Assembly: GCF_009389715.1 (NCBI RefSeq)
Contig: NC_052399.1
Coordinates: 2,620,938 to 2,684,937 of the forward strand
Direction: 5' to 3'
DNA from: Phoenix dactylifera
Taxonomy: Eukaryota > Streptophyta > Magnoliopsida > Arecales > Arecaceae
DNA length: 64,000 nucleotides
Position numbers and translations under genes: made by a program. Shown one piece after another: positions 43,515 to 55,819 of this stretch (the first letter of the stretch is position 1; every line of letters starts with the position of its first letter). A model generated the notes under the pieces. It searched no databases. It had not been told where the DNA came from and worked only from the letters and a program-made list of their open reading frames with translations.

Positions 43515-46500
43515 TTATATTTCTTCTTCCGGGCTATGGAGGTTCACTTCTATTGTGGTTCCTTGGTCTTCTAGCTTGGTAAGCCGAAGTATGGGTTGCT
43601 ATGAAATAGGGGTCAGTGTGAAGTAGGCAGACATTCGGCAATCAACAGCTAAATTTACTTTAAACAGGGAATTAGAACATGGTAGAACTTGAAGATACTC
43701 AATTGAAGAGCAAGTTAGAAGTGTCAATTAGTTGATACTAGGGTTGGTGCTATAGGATTTCGTGGCTGGTGCAATACTACATATGGGAGGGCATAGCTTA
43801 TCAGAATTCTATCTTGATGAATGCATATGTATATACAATGATTGGTATCCTCAGCATTACCTCTTTTTCCCAGTTGGTGCAGAGAGTAATTGTCGAAAGC
43901 AACAATGCTTGCACAGTGACGCCACATATGATTCCCATCCAGAGACCCTGTCATTTGTCATACATACATACATATATACACATATGAGCAGCTGAGCTAA
44001 GAACATTTACGCCACCATTTTTTTTTTTTCTTTGGCCGCAGTTAGCATAGTAAGAATAGAAAAGGGCAAAAGGAAGAGGAAAAGCCCACCTTTCCTCCAA
44101 CATGGAGGACGAATGCTAGAAGAATAGCTGAAGGAATGCCAACCAAGTTATAGGCTCCAAGGTTAACAAGAGCACCAATCTTCTGCCAACCGCATCCTCT
44201 GGCAACCCCTACATGTTACCAACATTGCTTCCAAATATCATGCGTTTAACATCAAATAAAACTAGCTAGAAGCGTAAATAGGACTCGAAATATTTGAAGG
44301 AGCCAAAATAACACAGAATTAAAAAGAAAGAAATCCGATTATAGATATTGAACAAAAAAAATATGTACCTGAGAGCACGCATTGCACCCCATCCATGATG
44401 TTGGAGGCTGCAAGAATGGGCAGCATAACTGCCACGTAGTTCACCACTTCCTCTTCATTGCTATATGCATACCCCCAGAGCTTTCGCACAAAGACCATGG
44501 TCGATCCTACAACCAAGCCTTGTGCAATGGCCATAAAAACCACCACACGTACTGCTAACCGAGCAGCCTGTGGACGCCCAGCCCCAAGTTCATTGGAAAC
44601 GCGTGTGCTATTAGGAAATTAGAGCAAGTTAATGATGCAGGTGATGATGCATGGGGGGATAGAATAAACTCTGGGCTCAACGAACCTTACTGCAGCACCG
44701 AAGCCGAGAGGAACCATGAATGTCATTGAGACTGTGTTGAGGCTGAGGAAATGAAATTTTTCAGTGTTGATATGCAGAATATTAGAAAGTTTATAAAGAG
44801 CAAAACCACATGTGCTAGACTGCTGGTACACAAATTCTATATGATATCATCGACCACTTGATTCTTAGTCTCTCTTGTTTGCTCTCAAATATCGATTCAA
44901 TGTTTCAACACTATCCAATAAATCCTAGTTCAAAAGCTTGAAACCTATGCTCACCTGATTGACAACACTGATGTCTCTAGCTGTGGATTTGGAAGAAGAC
45001 CAGAAAGAAGTACAAGCAATTCGAACGACCAGAATTCCAAGCTGTTCGGATATTAAGTACTTGGTAGTTAAAAAAAAAATTGCACAATGAAAGCAATAAA
45101 AGACCTTCTAATGGGAGAGGTACTTCAATTACCAAACGCAAAGCAAGAAAAAAGTATACAGATATTTTAGAATTGCTAAGCGAGAACACTGCGCTTACCA
45201 AAGCATCACCGCTGATGGAACAGCTAGTCTAATGAAGTTGATGATGTCATGCAAGGCTTCTTTTGAAAAGCCAGTCCAAGTCTTCTTGCAATCAGGGGAT
45301 AGCTTCACAAAAAGTGCCAACAGCAACGCATTCAACCAGTAAGAGAAAGAATTGGCCAAGGCAGCACCTCTACTGCCAAGGCCGGACTTGAATACTAGAA
45401 TCCAACAGACGAGGATGTGAAGCAATGCTGCAAATCCAGAAGCAAGCATCATTGGGAAGACTATATTTTGAGTCTGGAGGAATCTAACATGGCATTGGAT
45501 GAGGCCATATGCAAAAAGGCTTGGGATCATCCATCGAGCATATACTCCAGCTTCTGTTGCTATCGCTCTGTCTTGCCCACAGAGCATAAGAATTTGGCCT
45601 GTATAGGCCCAGACAGCAGCAAGTGGAATACTTGTAAGCATGAGGACCAGCATAGCTCTTTGCATATGTATACCGAGCATACGATATGATCTTGCTCCAA
45701 AGGCTTGTCCGCACAAGGTATCAAGTGCGCTGCTCATTCCCAACTAGTTAGAGGGCAAAAGTAAGAATAAGTTTATCGTATTATTGCCAGAGTCTTGAGG
45801 AATAGGAAGCATTGGCAATACAGAGTGCCAAATTTATAACAACATAAGCCAGCACTCAAACAAATTGCAGCCTTGTAATTCTGTCTTTATCTTTTGATAC
45901 TTAAGATGAGATGCTAAATACATTGAACCCCAAAGTATATGGTGACCGGTCCTGAAGGTAATCACAGGAGGATAGGTAAGCAGGTCCGGTTAAATAGATT
46001 TTTAACAGATTAAATAGATTTAAATAAATTAAATAGGTTAAACATGTCCGGTTAAACAAGTTAGAAACAAATTAAGCAAGTTTTAAACAAGTTAAACAGG
46101 TTTTAAACAAGTTAAATGGGTTGTGTTATGATCCGACCCATTTATTAAACGGATTAAAACGGGTTAAACGGGTCAAAGGTCTAAACATGATCCCAACCTA
46201 TTTAATAAATAGGTCTAAATTGGTTAACCTGTTCATGACCCAAATCCATTTATGCAAAACCTAAACCTATTTAAAGCGGATCGTTCGTGGGTCGGATCAT
46301 AAATTGCCACCCCTAATTCTACCACTTACCCCACTTCACCCTCCCTCCTCTTCCCTGCCCTTTTAACTTCCATGACTGCACCTTTGTTTAAGCATTAGGA
46401 GATATAGTCCCATTTGTAGTCTGATCTAATGGTATTGCCATTCTTCCACCATGGCTTGTGATAACCAAATAGAATAAGCCTCGTTGCACCAAGTTAAAGA

Positions 46501-47142
46501 TTAGTGGAGCTAACAGGGTCCAAATACACAACCACTCTCCTTAGCCTATAAAACACGGAACGCGAGTCTTCCCATTCTGCTACTCTCGTAATTTGTAAAA
46601 ATATAAACCAGCATTCAAACATATCTCAGCCTTGTAATTTTGTCCTTTTTTTTTCGTCTTTTACTAAATGATGCTTGAGATGCTAAATATAATGAACCCC
46701 AAATTATATGGTGAGGTCACGAAGATAATTGCAGGAGGAACAGAATAGGTAATAAGAAACAGAAGAGATAGTGAAGATAACCTTTAATCATCCGAAGAAC
46801 AGAACTAAGTACAATGGTACAAGATACACTGACTGATTCCAATAAGATGGTTAGTTCTCAATGCACACGTGTGAGCAAGAGAACAGAGAGAAAGAAACCA
46901 CATACCAACAAGCTGAAACCGGTAACCCCAGCAAAGGAAGTGGCCATGGAGGCACCAGAGAGAGCAAGCTCTCCAAGATGGCCAACAAACATCACTGATA
47001 TCATTTGGAGGCTCTTCTGTAACAAGTTTGTTGCTATCAAAGGCCCTGCCAACCATAGCTGCTTCTTAACCTCGGCCAAGACCTCTCCTCCTCCCTTTTC
47101 AGAACTTAGGAGCAGAGGAGACTCCACGCTTGGTTTCTCCAT
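43515..47142 (-). CDS. MATE/DTX transporter, copy C (eight exons, intact frame)
   Basis: Exons: 47142-46906, 45743-45199, 45041-44955, 44742-44686, 44607-44369, 44208-44090, 43947-43861 and 43598-43515. They sum to 1455 bases (484 residues plus stop) with GT-AG borders and a frame open throughout. The last exon is the least certain, but it is conserved in copies A and B and ends in an acidic tail (NLHSPEEEI). The first MatE domain holds [36 protein letters not shown] and [14 protein letters not shown]; the second holds [32 protein letters not shown] and [13 protein letters not shown]. This is the usual plant DTX length and order. It is predicted to be an integral membrane H+-coupled exporter of organic solutes, substrate unknown. 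It is the only MATE copy here with no visible defect. Confidence 0.92.
45978..46315. mobile_element. MITE (GGTTAAAC family) in intron 1 of MATE copy C
   Basis: The sequence is made of GGTTAAACAGG-like words and ends AAATTGCCACCCCTAA. It is a left-truncated relative of 40174-40699 in the same intron position. Confidence 0.6.
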
Positions 47143-47618
47143 CTCTTCCTCACCTCCCTTTGCTAATGAGATGGGATATATGAGAAGAGAGAGAGAGGGT
47201 CGTCCACAAATGGACATGCATGTTAAATAGGAAGGAGGCTTGATATGGCCAAATAGATGGTAGGCTAGGAAATTTTTGAGAAGATGACGTAGCCTTGGTT
47301 TTGAGTATATGTTCTTGGGCATTTCTTTTGACTTCAAATCTGGCTCCCACTTTCTGGATCGATGACATCGTTGACGTTGGAATAAGGAATTTGTCGTCAT
47401 GCGACACTAGTTTAAAGGAACTTGTAATATGTTTATAACTGAAGATGTTAAGTGTGCCCATCAACGTGCATCCGTCCCATGACCCACATGGAAATTTCTG
47501 TGCAAGTACCCGACATTTTCTTGACTTGCACCAAAAGTAAGAACGCACGCCAAGATTTTTGCCTGCCAACCAGCTAGCACCTCTATCCTTACCTCTTGCC
47601 CGAATAAGAATATGTATG

Positions 47619-47626
47619 TATGTATG

Positions 47627-47690
<64 letters not shown>
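47619..47690. repeat. (TATG)n-(TA)n microsatellite upstream of MATE copy C
   Basis: Four TATG units followed by about 29 TA units. The TA run is split by the hAT element and continues at 48743. Confidence 0.95.
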
Positions 47691-47693
<3 letters not shown>

Positions 47694-48742
47694 GGGCGGC
47701 CCAATACATTTAGAGGCCCTAGGCGAACTCATTAGAAGAGGCTTTTTTTTTTATTATTATTTAAATAATAAATTTTTTTGTTAATAAACTAAGTAACTAC
47801 AGTTACTTACTAACTCACCTGCCTCACACAATCACACTCACGGTGAACCGCCGATTCGAACCGGGGTCCGGATTAGTGGGAGCCGCGATCAATGGCCAGT
47901 GGGATTTGGGAAGTGGGAACAGGGGAGGAGGTCGGGAGGTGGGACCGTGGGAGGATGTCGGGACTCGGGAACTGGGAACCCCGAGGAGCCGAGGAGGCCG
48001 GAGCGGCGGAGGAGCTGAGGAGAGGAGTAGAGGACGGGGTCACGGGAGGAGGTCGGAGCGGCGGAGGACCGTGGGTGGGGGCTTCCCTGGGCCGGGACTC
48101 GGGAGTCGGTCGGAGACTCGAAAGTCGGAAGAGCCGAGGAGCCTGAGGAGGAAGTCGGAAGTCGGAACTCCGGAGTCGGGACTCGGAACTCGGAAGGCCT
48201 CGCCGCCTCGGTCGTCGCGGAGCCCGGAGGTCGGAGGAGCTGAGGACGGCGACTCGGAGTCGACGAGGAGAGGACGGGAGGCCGGAGGGTCGGAGCTGAG
48301 GCCGGAGCTCGGAGCCGAGGAGGAGGCAGCACGAACTGCACGGAGTCACGGACGCACGGTGGACCGGAGCTCGGAGCCAAGGACGGCGACGTCGGCGAGG
48401 AAGAGAGGGTTTTGCGCTCGCCGCTCTCACAGTCTCACTCTGCAAGCTGATTCTGCCGAGAACCGGAGAAGGTTCCGGCATTAAAAAGGCAGAGAAGGGG
48501 GGAGAGAAGGGGGGAGCCGGGGAGGAAAACCCTCTGCCAGACCCCATCTGCCAGACCACAGACGCCACCGCCCACTCCCCGTCAGCCCGTCTGCAGCCTT
48601 TCACGTCGCCGCCCAAACCCACTTCCCGTCTGCAGAGCTTTATGGAGGAATAAAAAAAAAAAAAGTGGCTGGGTTGGGGGCCTTCCTTGGGCCGGGGGCC
48701 TTAGGCGACCGCCTCAGTCGCCTAAGGCTCGAGCCGGCAGTG
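47691..48742 (+). mobile_element. hAT-type non-autonomous element (1052 bp) with a GC-rich interior
   Basis: The left end CAGGGGCGGCCC and the complement of the right end, CACTGCCGGCTC, match at 8 of 12 positions. It is flanked by TATATATA on both sides, the 8-bp duplication expected of hAT elements (though inside a TA repeat, so not fully diagnostic). Subterminal words GGCCCTAGGCGA and GGCCTTAGGCGACC are typical of a widespread plant hAT family. The interior 47850-48640 is strongly GC- and purine-rich (repeats of GGAGTCGGGACTCGGAACTC), which may be captured host DNA. No transposase is present. Confidence 0.75.
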
Positions 48743-48752
48743 TATATATATA

Positions 48753-48818
48753 CTAAAATCCAGCTGCATGAAGAGTCCAGTTGCAGTCAAGAGTATGGCT
48801 ACAAAAGCCTGCTGTATA
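48753..48818. other. Pre-insertion (empty) site of the LINE pair
   Basis: AAAATCCAGCTGCATG, then AAGAGTCCAGTTGCA once, then GTCAAGAGTATGGCTAC. The left part equals 13057-13087 and the right part equals 19755-19790. It is the paralogous site without the 6.65-kb LINE insertions. Confidence 0.93.
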
Positions 48819-48819
48819 T

Positions 48820-48953
48820 TGCTCGCTGAAGCAATTGGGGCAATAATATGGAGGACCACAGGCGGCTGGTTGGTCAAGTATCATCATTAGATGTTTCCAC
48901 AGCGATAGCTCTGCTGTGATCTCCATCCTCTTTCTAATTGCCTGCAAAAGAAA
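48820..48953 (-). pseudogene. Possible last exon of the diverged MATE copy D
   Basis: On the minus strand there is a good acceptor (TTTTGCAG, just above 48953) followed by an open stretch starting AIRKRMEITAELSLWK. The phase and the A-x-x-K/R-R pattern would suit the cytosolic tail of a MATE protein, and the relic exons of copy D lie upstream in the right order. There is no independent support. Confidence 0.3.
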
Positions 48954-48959
48954 ATATAC

Positions 48960-50805
48960 CAAAGATATTAGCAAATAGTTGAAGAAACTGGAAGCTTACT
49001 TAAGATTGGAGCTATGGAAGCAACCGATTGAGCCAAGACAGAAAAGAGGAGGATATGGCTGGAGATTGTAATTCCTAATTCCAATTCCCATGTTTGGTGC
49101 AAATCAAACTTAGCTTCCTTCAGATAGAACTGTGCGTTTACACATTAATGGAGGTAAGGAATGCATATGTCTCAGACCTATTCAGTTAGGCACTTAACTA
49201 GAAGAGCGCTTATGATAACATTAAAAGAGTAAAAAATACATATCAAGTTGCCTGCTTGCATTGACAATAATGAATTCATTAAATTTCAAAGTGCTTGTGG
49301 GGGAATCAGTATTCCGAGTTTCTAGATAATTCATCATTACCATCACCATCACCAGATCGGCTTTATGAATCCTTATTCACCAAGTATTCCTGTTTAGGGC
49401 TAGCTCCATTATTTCCTTTAGACAACTTAATAGTTGTAGAAAATAGAGGTCTTATGCACAAAATGAGTGGGGGAAAGTAGCTGGATAATGGTTTAGAAAA
49501 ATGACACTGCCACAGGGTATAGTTCTCATTAAGAATGACCAGTTGTCCCCAAATTCATGGGACAATGATTGCCGGAAATAATCTGAAAGGGCATTAACAA
49601 ATCATGTTCAGAATCCTTCCTACAGTTTACATCAAATCCAACTCAGCTGCCTTGAAGCTACGATAGGATTCTTCCTGTGATAATCATACAGCAGAATATG
49701 AAACATTATATTCACCAAGAATTCATTAGGTGCTAGAAATTAAGACACTGAACACATTTTTTTTTTTTTTTTGATGAGACACTGAACACAATTAAGTTGC
49801 TGGAGATTATGAGGGACAGAAACTAGTTAGCATTAAAATTAACTAATTCACCAATCAGTGAATGGATGAGAAGGTTTCAAATCAGATACAAAATTTTGTT
49901 GCTATAAATCATGTACACCAGAAATAGATGTTAAACAAGGTGTTCATGCATTCAAAGTGTAAAGCACGAAGAAAGATAGCATCTTCTCAAAAATTAACCA
50001 TTAAATGTCTATTAAATGCATAGAAGTGTGTGTTTGTGCGTATATACATATACAGTCATACATATTATCAAATTTTATTACATAAAGACTTTTGCTTATT
50101 CTAAGTGTTGTTTATCTTCATTAGCTTATAACATAGCTTCTAAAGTAGCTCTTGATTCTTTTTTAGGAATGCGACTTTGCAAAATGCTTGGTTCGAGGGA
50201 TGGCAGGGACATCAACCTTCCAATGTCCTGTGTGCTTCGGGGCAACAGTTGACGAGATAGGCATCAATGTCAAACCTGCGGTTAGAATTTGGTAATAGAA
50301 ACTCGGAAGTGGTCACTGGTTACATTATATGATAATATTTTAAAATTGGCAATAACACATACTATAGCTTTAGTTGAAGCAAACAATGAAATATGATAGC
50401 ATCAAAGGTTCTTGATTCAAGATTATGTCAGAAGCATCAAGAACCACATGCAAGCAAGGGTGTAAGATCTCTTAATTTGGTGCGATACTCTAAAATCATG
50501 CTTCTAGCTAAAAGTTCCATGTTTTTGGCTTATAAATGTCTTAATCGAACTCATGTAATGCAATGGGATGACATACAGTTTCACTGTGAAAAATAGGATT
50601 TTTTAGAAGTAATCCATTTTCATTAACAATGAAGCACTTACCTCTCAGAGGGAGTGGTCAGTCTGTAGGGTAATGATTATAATAAACAATTCTCGTACAA
50701 AAGGGTGGCATATTAACCCAATCCAAATACCTGGTTTTTAATCAGAGTCAAATTCGCTTGGACAAATATCACCATTGACACAAGACTACACAAAAAGGGG
50801 AGTAG
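48960..50805. other. Non-coding stretch, nothing recognised
   Basis: AT-rich sequence with only short, unconserved open frames. It is probably introns or the 3' region of the decayed MATE copy D. Confidence 0.4.
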
Positions 50806-50810
50806 AAAAC

Positions 50811-51965
50811 CCACCTTCCCTCCAACATGGAGGAGAAAAGGTAAGATAGCATCAGTGGGAATGCCTCAATATCATAAACACCAAGGTTACAAGCACCAAT
50901 CTTCTGCCAACCACATCGTCTAGCAATTCCCACATGTTCAAATATCAATGGCTGAAGAGTATTTAAACAAGATATTGACAGTGGAGAAGGTCTAATAAAC
51001 AACAAATTAATTTTTATAAAAAGATAATAGCTCATGAAAGATTTTCTCTTAAAAAAAAAAGGTTGAATGGGAAGTTTGTATTTGAAAGAACAAATTGGAT
51101 TCCATGAAGTTGAATGCTACAAAATGTGGCATCATAGCTGCCACATCACAACAGCCCTCTCATTGCTGAAAGCACGTCCTCAAACACCTCAGACCAAGGA
51201 CATCATTGTTCCTGCTATTAACACTTCAAGGATAACCAAGGAACTGAAACATAAACTGCTTCTGTTCAAGATTGTACCTGAAAAGCACTCATTGGATTCC
51301 GTTGAGGAAAGTTGGATGCTGCAAGAAGTGGCATCATAACTGCCACATATGTCCCAACATCTTTCTAGCGCTGAAGGCATGTCTCCAGATACCTCGAACC
51401 AAGATCTTTGCTGTTCCTCCTATTATTCCTTTAAGAATAAGGAAAGAAACTGCAACACAAACTACAAAATCAGCAGCTCTTGTATATCCAGGATCTAGTT
51501 CATTTGAGCCTCGTGTACGGCAACGAAATACAAGAAACAGTAAGACTCTTATGATAAAAGGGCACAGAAGGGCAAATCTTGGCTCAACACACCTGATGGC
51601 AGTACAATGTCCAAAATGGACCCTGTGTGCCATTGATGTGGTATTGAGGCTGAGAAAATAGAACAAAATTTTCTATAGAAACTATATAGAAAATGCTAAC
51701 TCAAGAATCAAGATGCATCAAATATGGCCTGATTGATTTCTGAGTTGTACTTCTATGATCCAAAGTTCTAATCTCCTATCTACTAAACAATTCAAATTAT
51801 TTAACTAATATTTTAACTTCAAATAAATGTATGCTTAGGTAACTGTTATTCTCACCAAATTAACAACACTAATGCTCCGATTTTTGAATTTAGGAGAAAA
51901 CCAGATGGAAGCACAGCCACCTCTAGCGACCCCAAGTTGTCTCAAGAAATAAGAGCATCAGCAGT
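50811..51965 (-). pseudogene. Diverged MATE relic (copy D): exons 3 to 6
   Basis: On the minus strand exon 3 (about 51965-51880), exon 4 (about 51655-51600, SLNTTSM), exon 5 (about 51530-51330, SNELDPGYTRAADF) and exon 6 (about 50935-50811, [12 protein letters not shown]) follow in the proper order with introns. All carry frame breaks. The second half of exon 5 is present twice (about 51400-51285 and 51195-51075), as an internal tandem duplication. It is much more diverged than copies A-C and represents an older member of the cluster. Confidence 0.75.
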
Positions 51966-51988
51966 TGAAAAAGCATAATCTACAATAG

Positions 51989-54732
51989 TTGTGTTCTTAT
52001 TCTTGCTATTGCTGCAGGCAGGAAGCCACAATCATACAGATCTTCAGAGATCATATATACGTCTGATGTGGCGTACCTTTAATAAGATAACAATGGCTTC
52101 GTAATAAATTCTCCGCAGATGTTACCCTGTCTCTATACCGATCATTAGTTACCATTGCAATTAGTCAATTCAGCTTGGTACACAGTTATATAACCCTGGC
52201 ACAATGTTATAAAAGGTTTGAAAATAGTTAATAAAACGTAGTGCACACTAAATATAGCTTGTTGAATGCATATGTCCTTGTTTTTCTCGCTAGTGTACAC
52301 TTCTAAAGATTGCATTAGCTTTGAAACAAATTTCCTAACTCAACTCCCAACAAGTAAACATTTTAGGTTTCTGTTTATGAAGTTATAAATGGAGTAAACT
52401 ATTCCACCGACACGTTGGAATATCTGAAGCAGTGGTCCGATACGAACCCTTTTTTTTAATTTGTGGTTCATTTAAGATATGTTCTCGTTGCTCATGTTTT
52501 AATTTAGCCTCAAACACAGTTAACTCACCATTGCAATTAGGTAATTAAGTTTGGTACACAGGTAATATAATGACCCTGATACACAATTAAGTAAAATTGA
52601 CACACAGTTAAGTGACTCTGGCACACAGTTAAATCTTTTCTGTACACAGTTAAGTTAACCCAGCACAAAATGCTGGTCTACATGCGGATCTGCTGGACGC
52701 GCACTAGCCTATGGACGTTGGGCTGCGCGCGAGCCTACTAGTGTCATGGATGTTGTTAAAGATTGTTTAAACACAGTTAATATCCCCAGTAACTGGGCAA
52801 ACATCTATATATTTTGAAGTCTAATTTAGCCTGGTACAGTTAATTTAGCAAAGTACACAATTGATATAGCATGGCATCCAGTTAAGAGCAATATCAAAGA
52901 CATAATTTGGTCAATCATCTCAAAAAAATCAATGTAATCATCTTATTTGTTTCAATGTTATATTACAGAAAAAAATGCTCGAAAGCTATTTTACATTACA
53001 TGCCCTAATCTCTCTTCCTACATAACTTCTCGTTGTACCATGACCAGAACCTATCATTTGTAATGCGACGGTCATTTAACAAAATATTGTCTGCAATCCA
53101 GCTCCTGCATAAAGAAGGATCCTTGAACTCTTCCTACAATGGTCTTGATGTGCCTCGTGTCGGTACCTCTGCAAACATGAGCATAAATGCCCCGTAGTCC
53201 ATACTATCGGGCGTCTGTTGTGCACACTCACGAATTTCACGAACGACACATTTAGAGATATAGTATCCGACGCAGTTTAGCCAAAATCGCACAAATGATG
53301 CCTGCATGAATGTTCAGAATAGATTATTTTTGGTGTACCTATGATTAAAAAAATAATGTAACATATTATACAAGTGATACCCATATATTTAATAGCGTTG
53401 TCTGCAACATTGAAGCTCCACATTGAGTTATAGCATTCAAAACACTACTCCTTCAAGTCCAAAGCAATTGGATACCAATGTCATCCCGTATTCATCGGAA
53501 TGAATAGATATCTACAATGTTTGAGATCGGCAACTTGTATATCCCCTAACTATTTCTGAATACTAGGCTGGAATGAATCTAGAATATGTTTGGTAACATC
53601 AGCGGTTACCTCAAGAACGCACGATAGACGTTGAAACACAGCATCCTACACAATTTATTATGGCACACAATTAACATTTTTTCTGAACACAGTTAACAAA
53701 ATTCATGATTCATAATAATTCAGATTTTGTATCTCGCAGCGCAAGAATAAAGCTGGATTTTCAACGCTCTCTCAGTATACTCTCGATGAAAAAGCTCCAT
53801 GATACAAAAGTATACGTTCATGACTTGTACTTAATAAAACATGTTAAAATAGCAAATGATATAGACGTAAGTGAATTGGTGCCATCTAGGATGTCTGCAT
53901 CACAAATATATTCAAACAATAATTTTCAATAATATCAACTCAAAATTAAAAACACATAATTGAGTAAAACATCTTGTGCTAGTAAATGATCTTAAAAACT
54001 ATAATAAAGAACAAAAATAGAACTGAATAGCTATCAATGAAGGATATTCATGATTTTTCCATGACAAATATGTCAAATGTGGTATCTTAACCTCTCTATC
54101 TATTAATTTCTCAAATCCTAACCATTCCTGCAATTTAAAAACAAATGCCCTAGAATACTATATAACAGTTTGGTGTTCAATAAAAAATTGAAGAAATTAT
54201 GCTGCAATGGTTAACAAACCTATTGGAGGGCTCCAGAGATGACTTAGGGACGGTTTAGGAAGTAATATCGAGCGAAGCTTCGGCTACTATTAAGTCGGGC
54301 GAAGTAAGGAGCGTTAGGAAAACTTATGGAACAGTCGTCGACGAAATGCCATAGAGTTCTAATTCTCAATTGGACAACGGTGGGAAAATAGAGTCGAACT
54401 CACAAAATCAGGGTGGGAAACTAGGAAATGCAGGAAGAGTGGAAAAGCAGATGAGCAGGAGAGCGGAAGGGTTTTCTCTTCCGATTAGGGGAACAGATTA
54501 ATGGTGGAAAAATAGAGAATGGATTGCCGATGGGTTAGAGAGTCGGACTTAGGGTTGGAAACAAGGAAAGAGAGGAAGAGCGAAAGGGCAGAAGATGAAG
54601 GGGTATTTTCATCTCAAGAATAAAGTTGGTTACATATTGGCACAATGCTGGACCCGTTGTTATAAAACCAACGGGTCAACAGAGACTAAAAATTAGAGTC
54701 CGGTCCAAGGATGGACCGGCTGTTAATTCCCC
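51989..54732 (-). mobile_element. Old MULE right part (E0), second copy, uninterrupted
   Basis: It matches 19907-22643 plus 37007-37041. It ends GGACCGGCTGTTAATTCCCC, the family's right terminus. The A' target word AAATTAGAG occurs once, uninterrupted, at 54690-54698. Its left end has no terminal repeat. Confidence 0.78.
53005..53650 (-). pseudogene. Ulp1-like C48 cysteine peptidase relic (E0 copy 2)
   Basis: Sister of 20931-21570, with the same DYG in place of DCG at the catalytic Cys and the same TGA before the His-Trp pair. It also has lost three bases in the WLND region. It ends at the stop codon at 53005. It is non-functional. Confidence 0.75.
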
Positions 54733-54836
54733 TAATTTTTTTCTCAATATTTTCATTCATTTATAATGGATCTCCTGTAAACACTTTCAAGCTACAAGAA
54801 GCCTGAGATAGAAGCATCTTCTTTCCGTCGAACAAA

Positions 54837-54845
54837 TATATTTTT
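54837..54845 (+). repeat. 9-bp target-site duplication of MULE B', left
   Basis: TATATTTTT here and at 61225-61233. The paralogous empty site is at about 37140-37155. Confidence 0.85.
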
Positions 54846-55819
54846 GCGTAAATTAATTCCCGACCCTCCCCTTGACTACTATATAATGCTAAGTCCCTGT
54901 TGACCCAAACCATGTTTACCGGTCCAAGATTAGGGATAATCTTAATTACCGGTCCATAACAGAGGTTTGTTTTTTTTTTCCCCGAAGCTGCCCTTTCGTT
55001 GCCGTTAAGGTTGAAAATGTGGAATCAGTTGGGAAATCGACCGCAAAGAGGGGAATATGGCTCGGATTCTCCATTGGAATCGTGGAGAAACAGGATTTCT
55101 CCATTGGCAGCGAGTCGGGGAGATCATTCGCATGGGATATGGCTCGGATTCTTCGATTTTGCTTCTTGAATCCGGAAGAATCAAGCGGAAAGGGGAGACT
55201 TTGAAGCGGAAGAAACTACAGTTCAGATTGTTCAGGGATATTTCTTCTACCAAAAATAATCAAGTGGAAAATTCCGGTTGAAATACTATTCTTTGATTTT
55301 CGGAAAATTCAGGTTCCTCCTTTTTTGTTTGCTTAGAGTCCCTTTCGATATTTAGCGGCAATGGTTTCATTGCACAATAGTAATAGAGGTTAAATTGCTA
55401 CTCCAATTTCTGTTAATTGACTGAGGCATCCCTCTGTTCTCCTATGTTTCCCGAATTATATTGGACGAAAACCCTGTTTTAGCCGGCATATCTTGTTGTG
55501 TGTCTGCCATTGCTCATATAGTGTTTAGAGACATAAACGTGTGACTTCCATTGCTGATTTTATATTCCAAATAAAGTTGCTATCCCTCTTTTCTCCTCTG
55601 TTTCCCAACTTTGATCGAATGAAAACCCTGTTTTAGCTGCTGGATTATCTTGATGTTTTTCTGCCATTGCTCATATACTGTTTGGAGACCTAAACGTGTG
55701 ACTCTCATTGCTGATATCATATTCGAGAAATAGTTGCTGTGTCAGCATTCCCTTCGCTTCATTGTTGTAATAGCATTCGGAACTTCAATCATTTCCCCTT
55801 TTTTCATTTTTCTATTGTC

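Noticed and set aside
47873-48622. 249-residue minus and 213-residue plus open frames in the hAT element
   Set aside because: Low-complexity Arg/Ser/Pro-rich frames on both strands of a GC-rich repeat; no domain and no consistent start.
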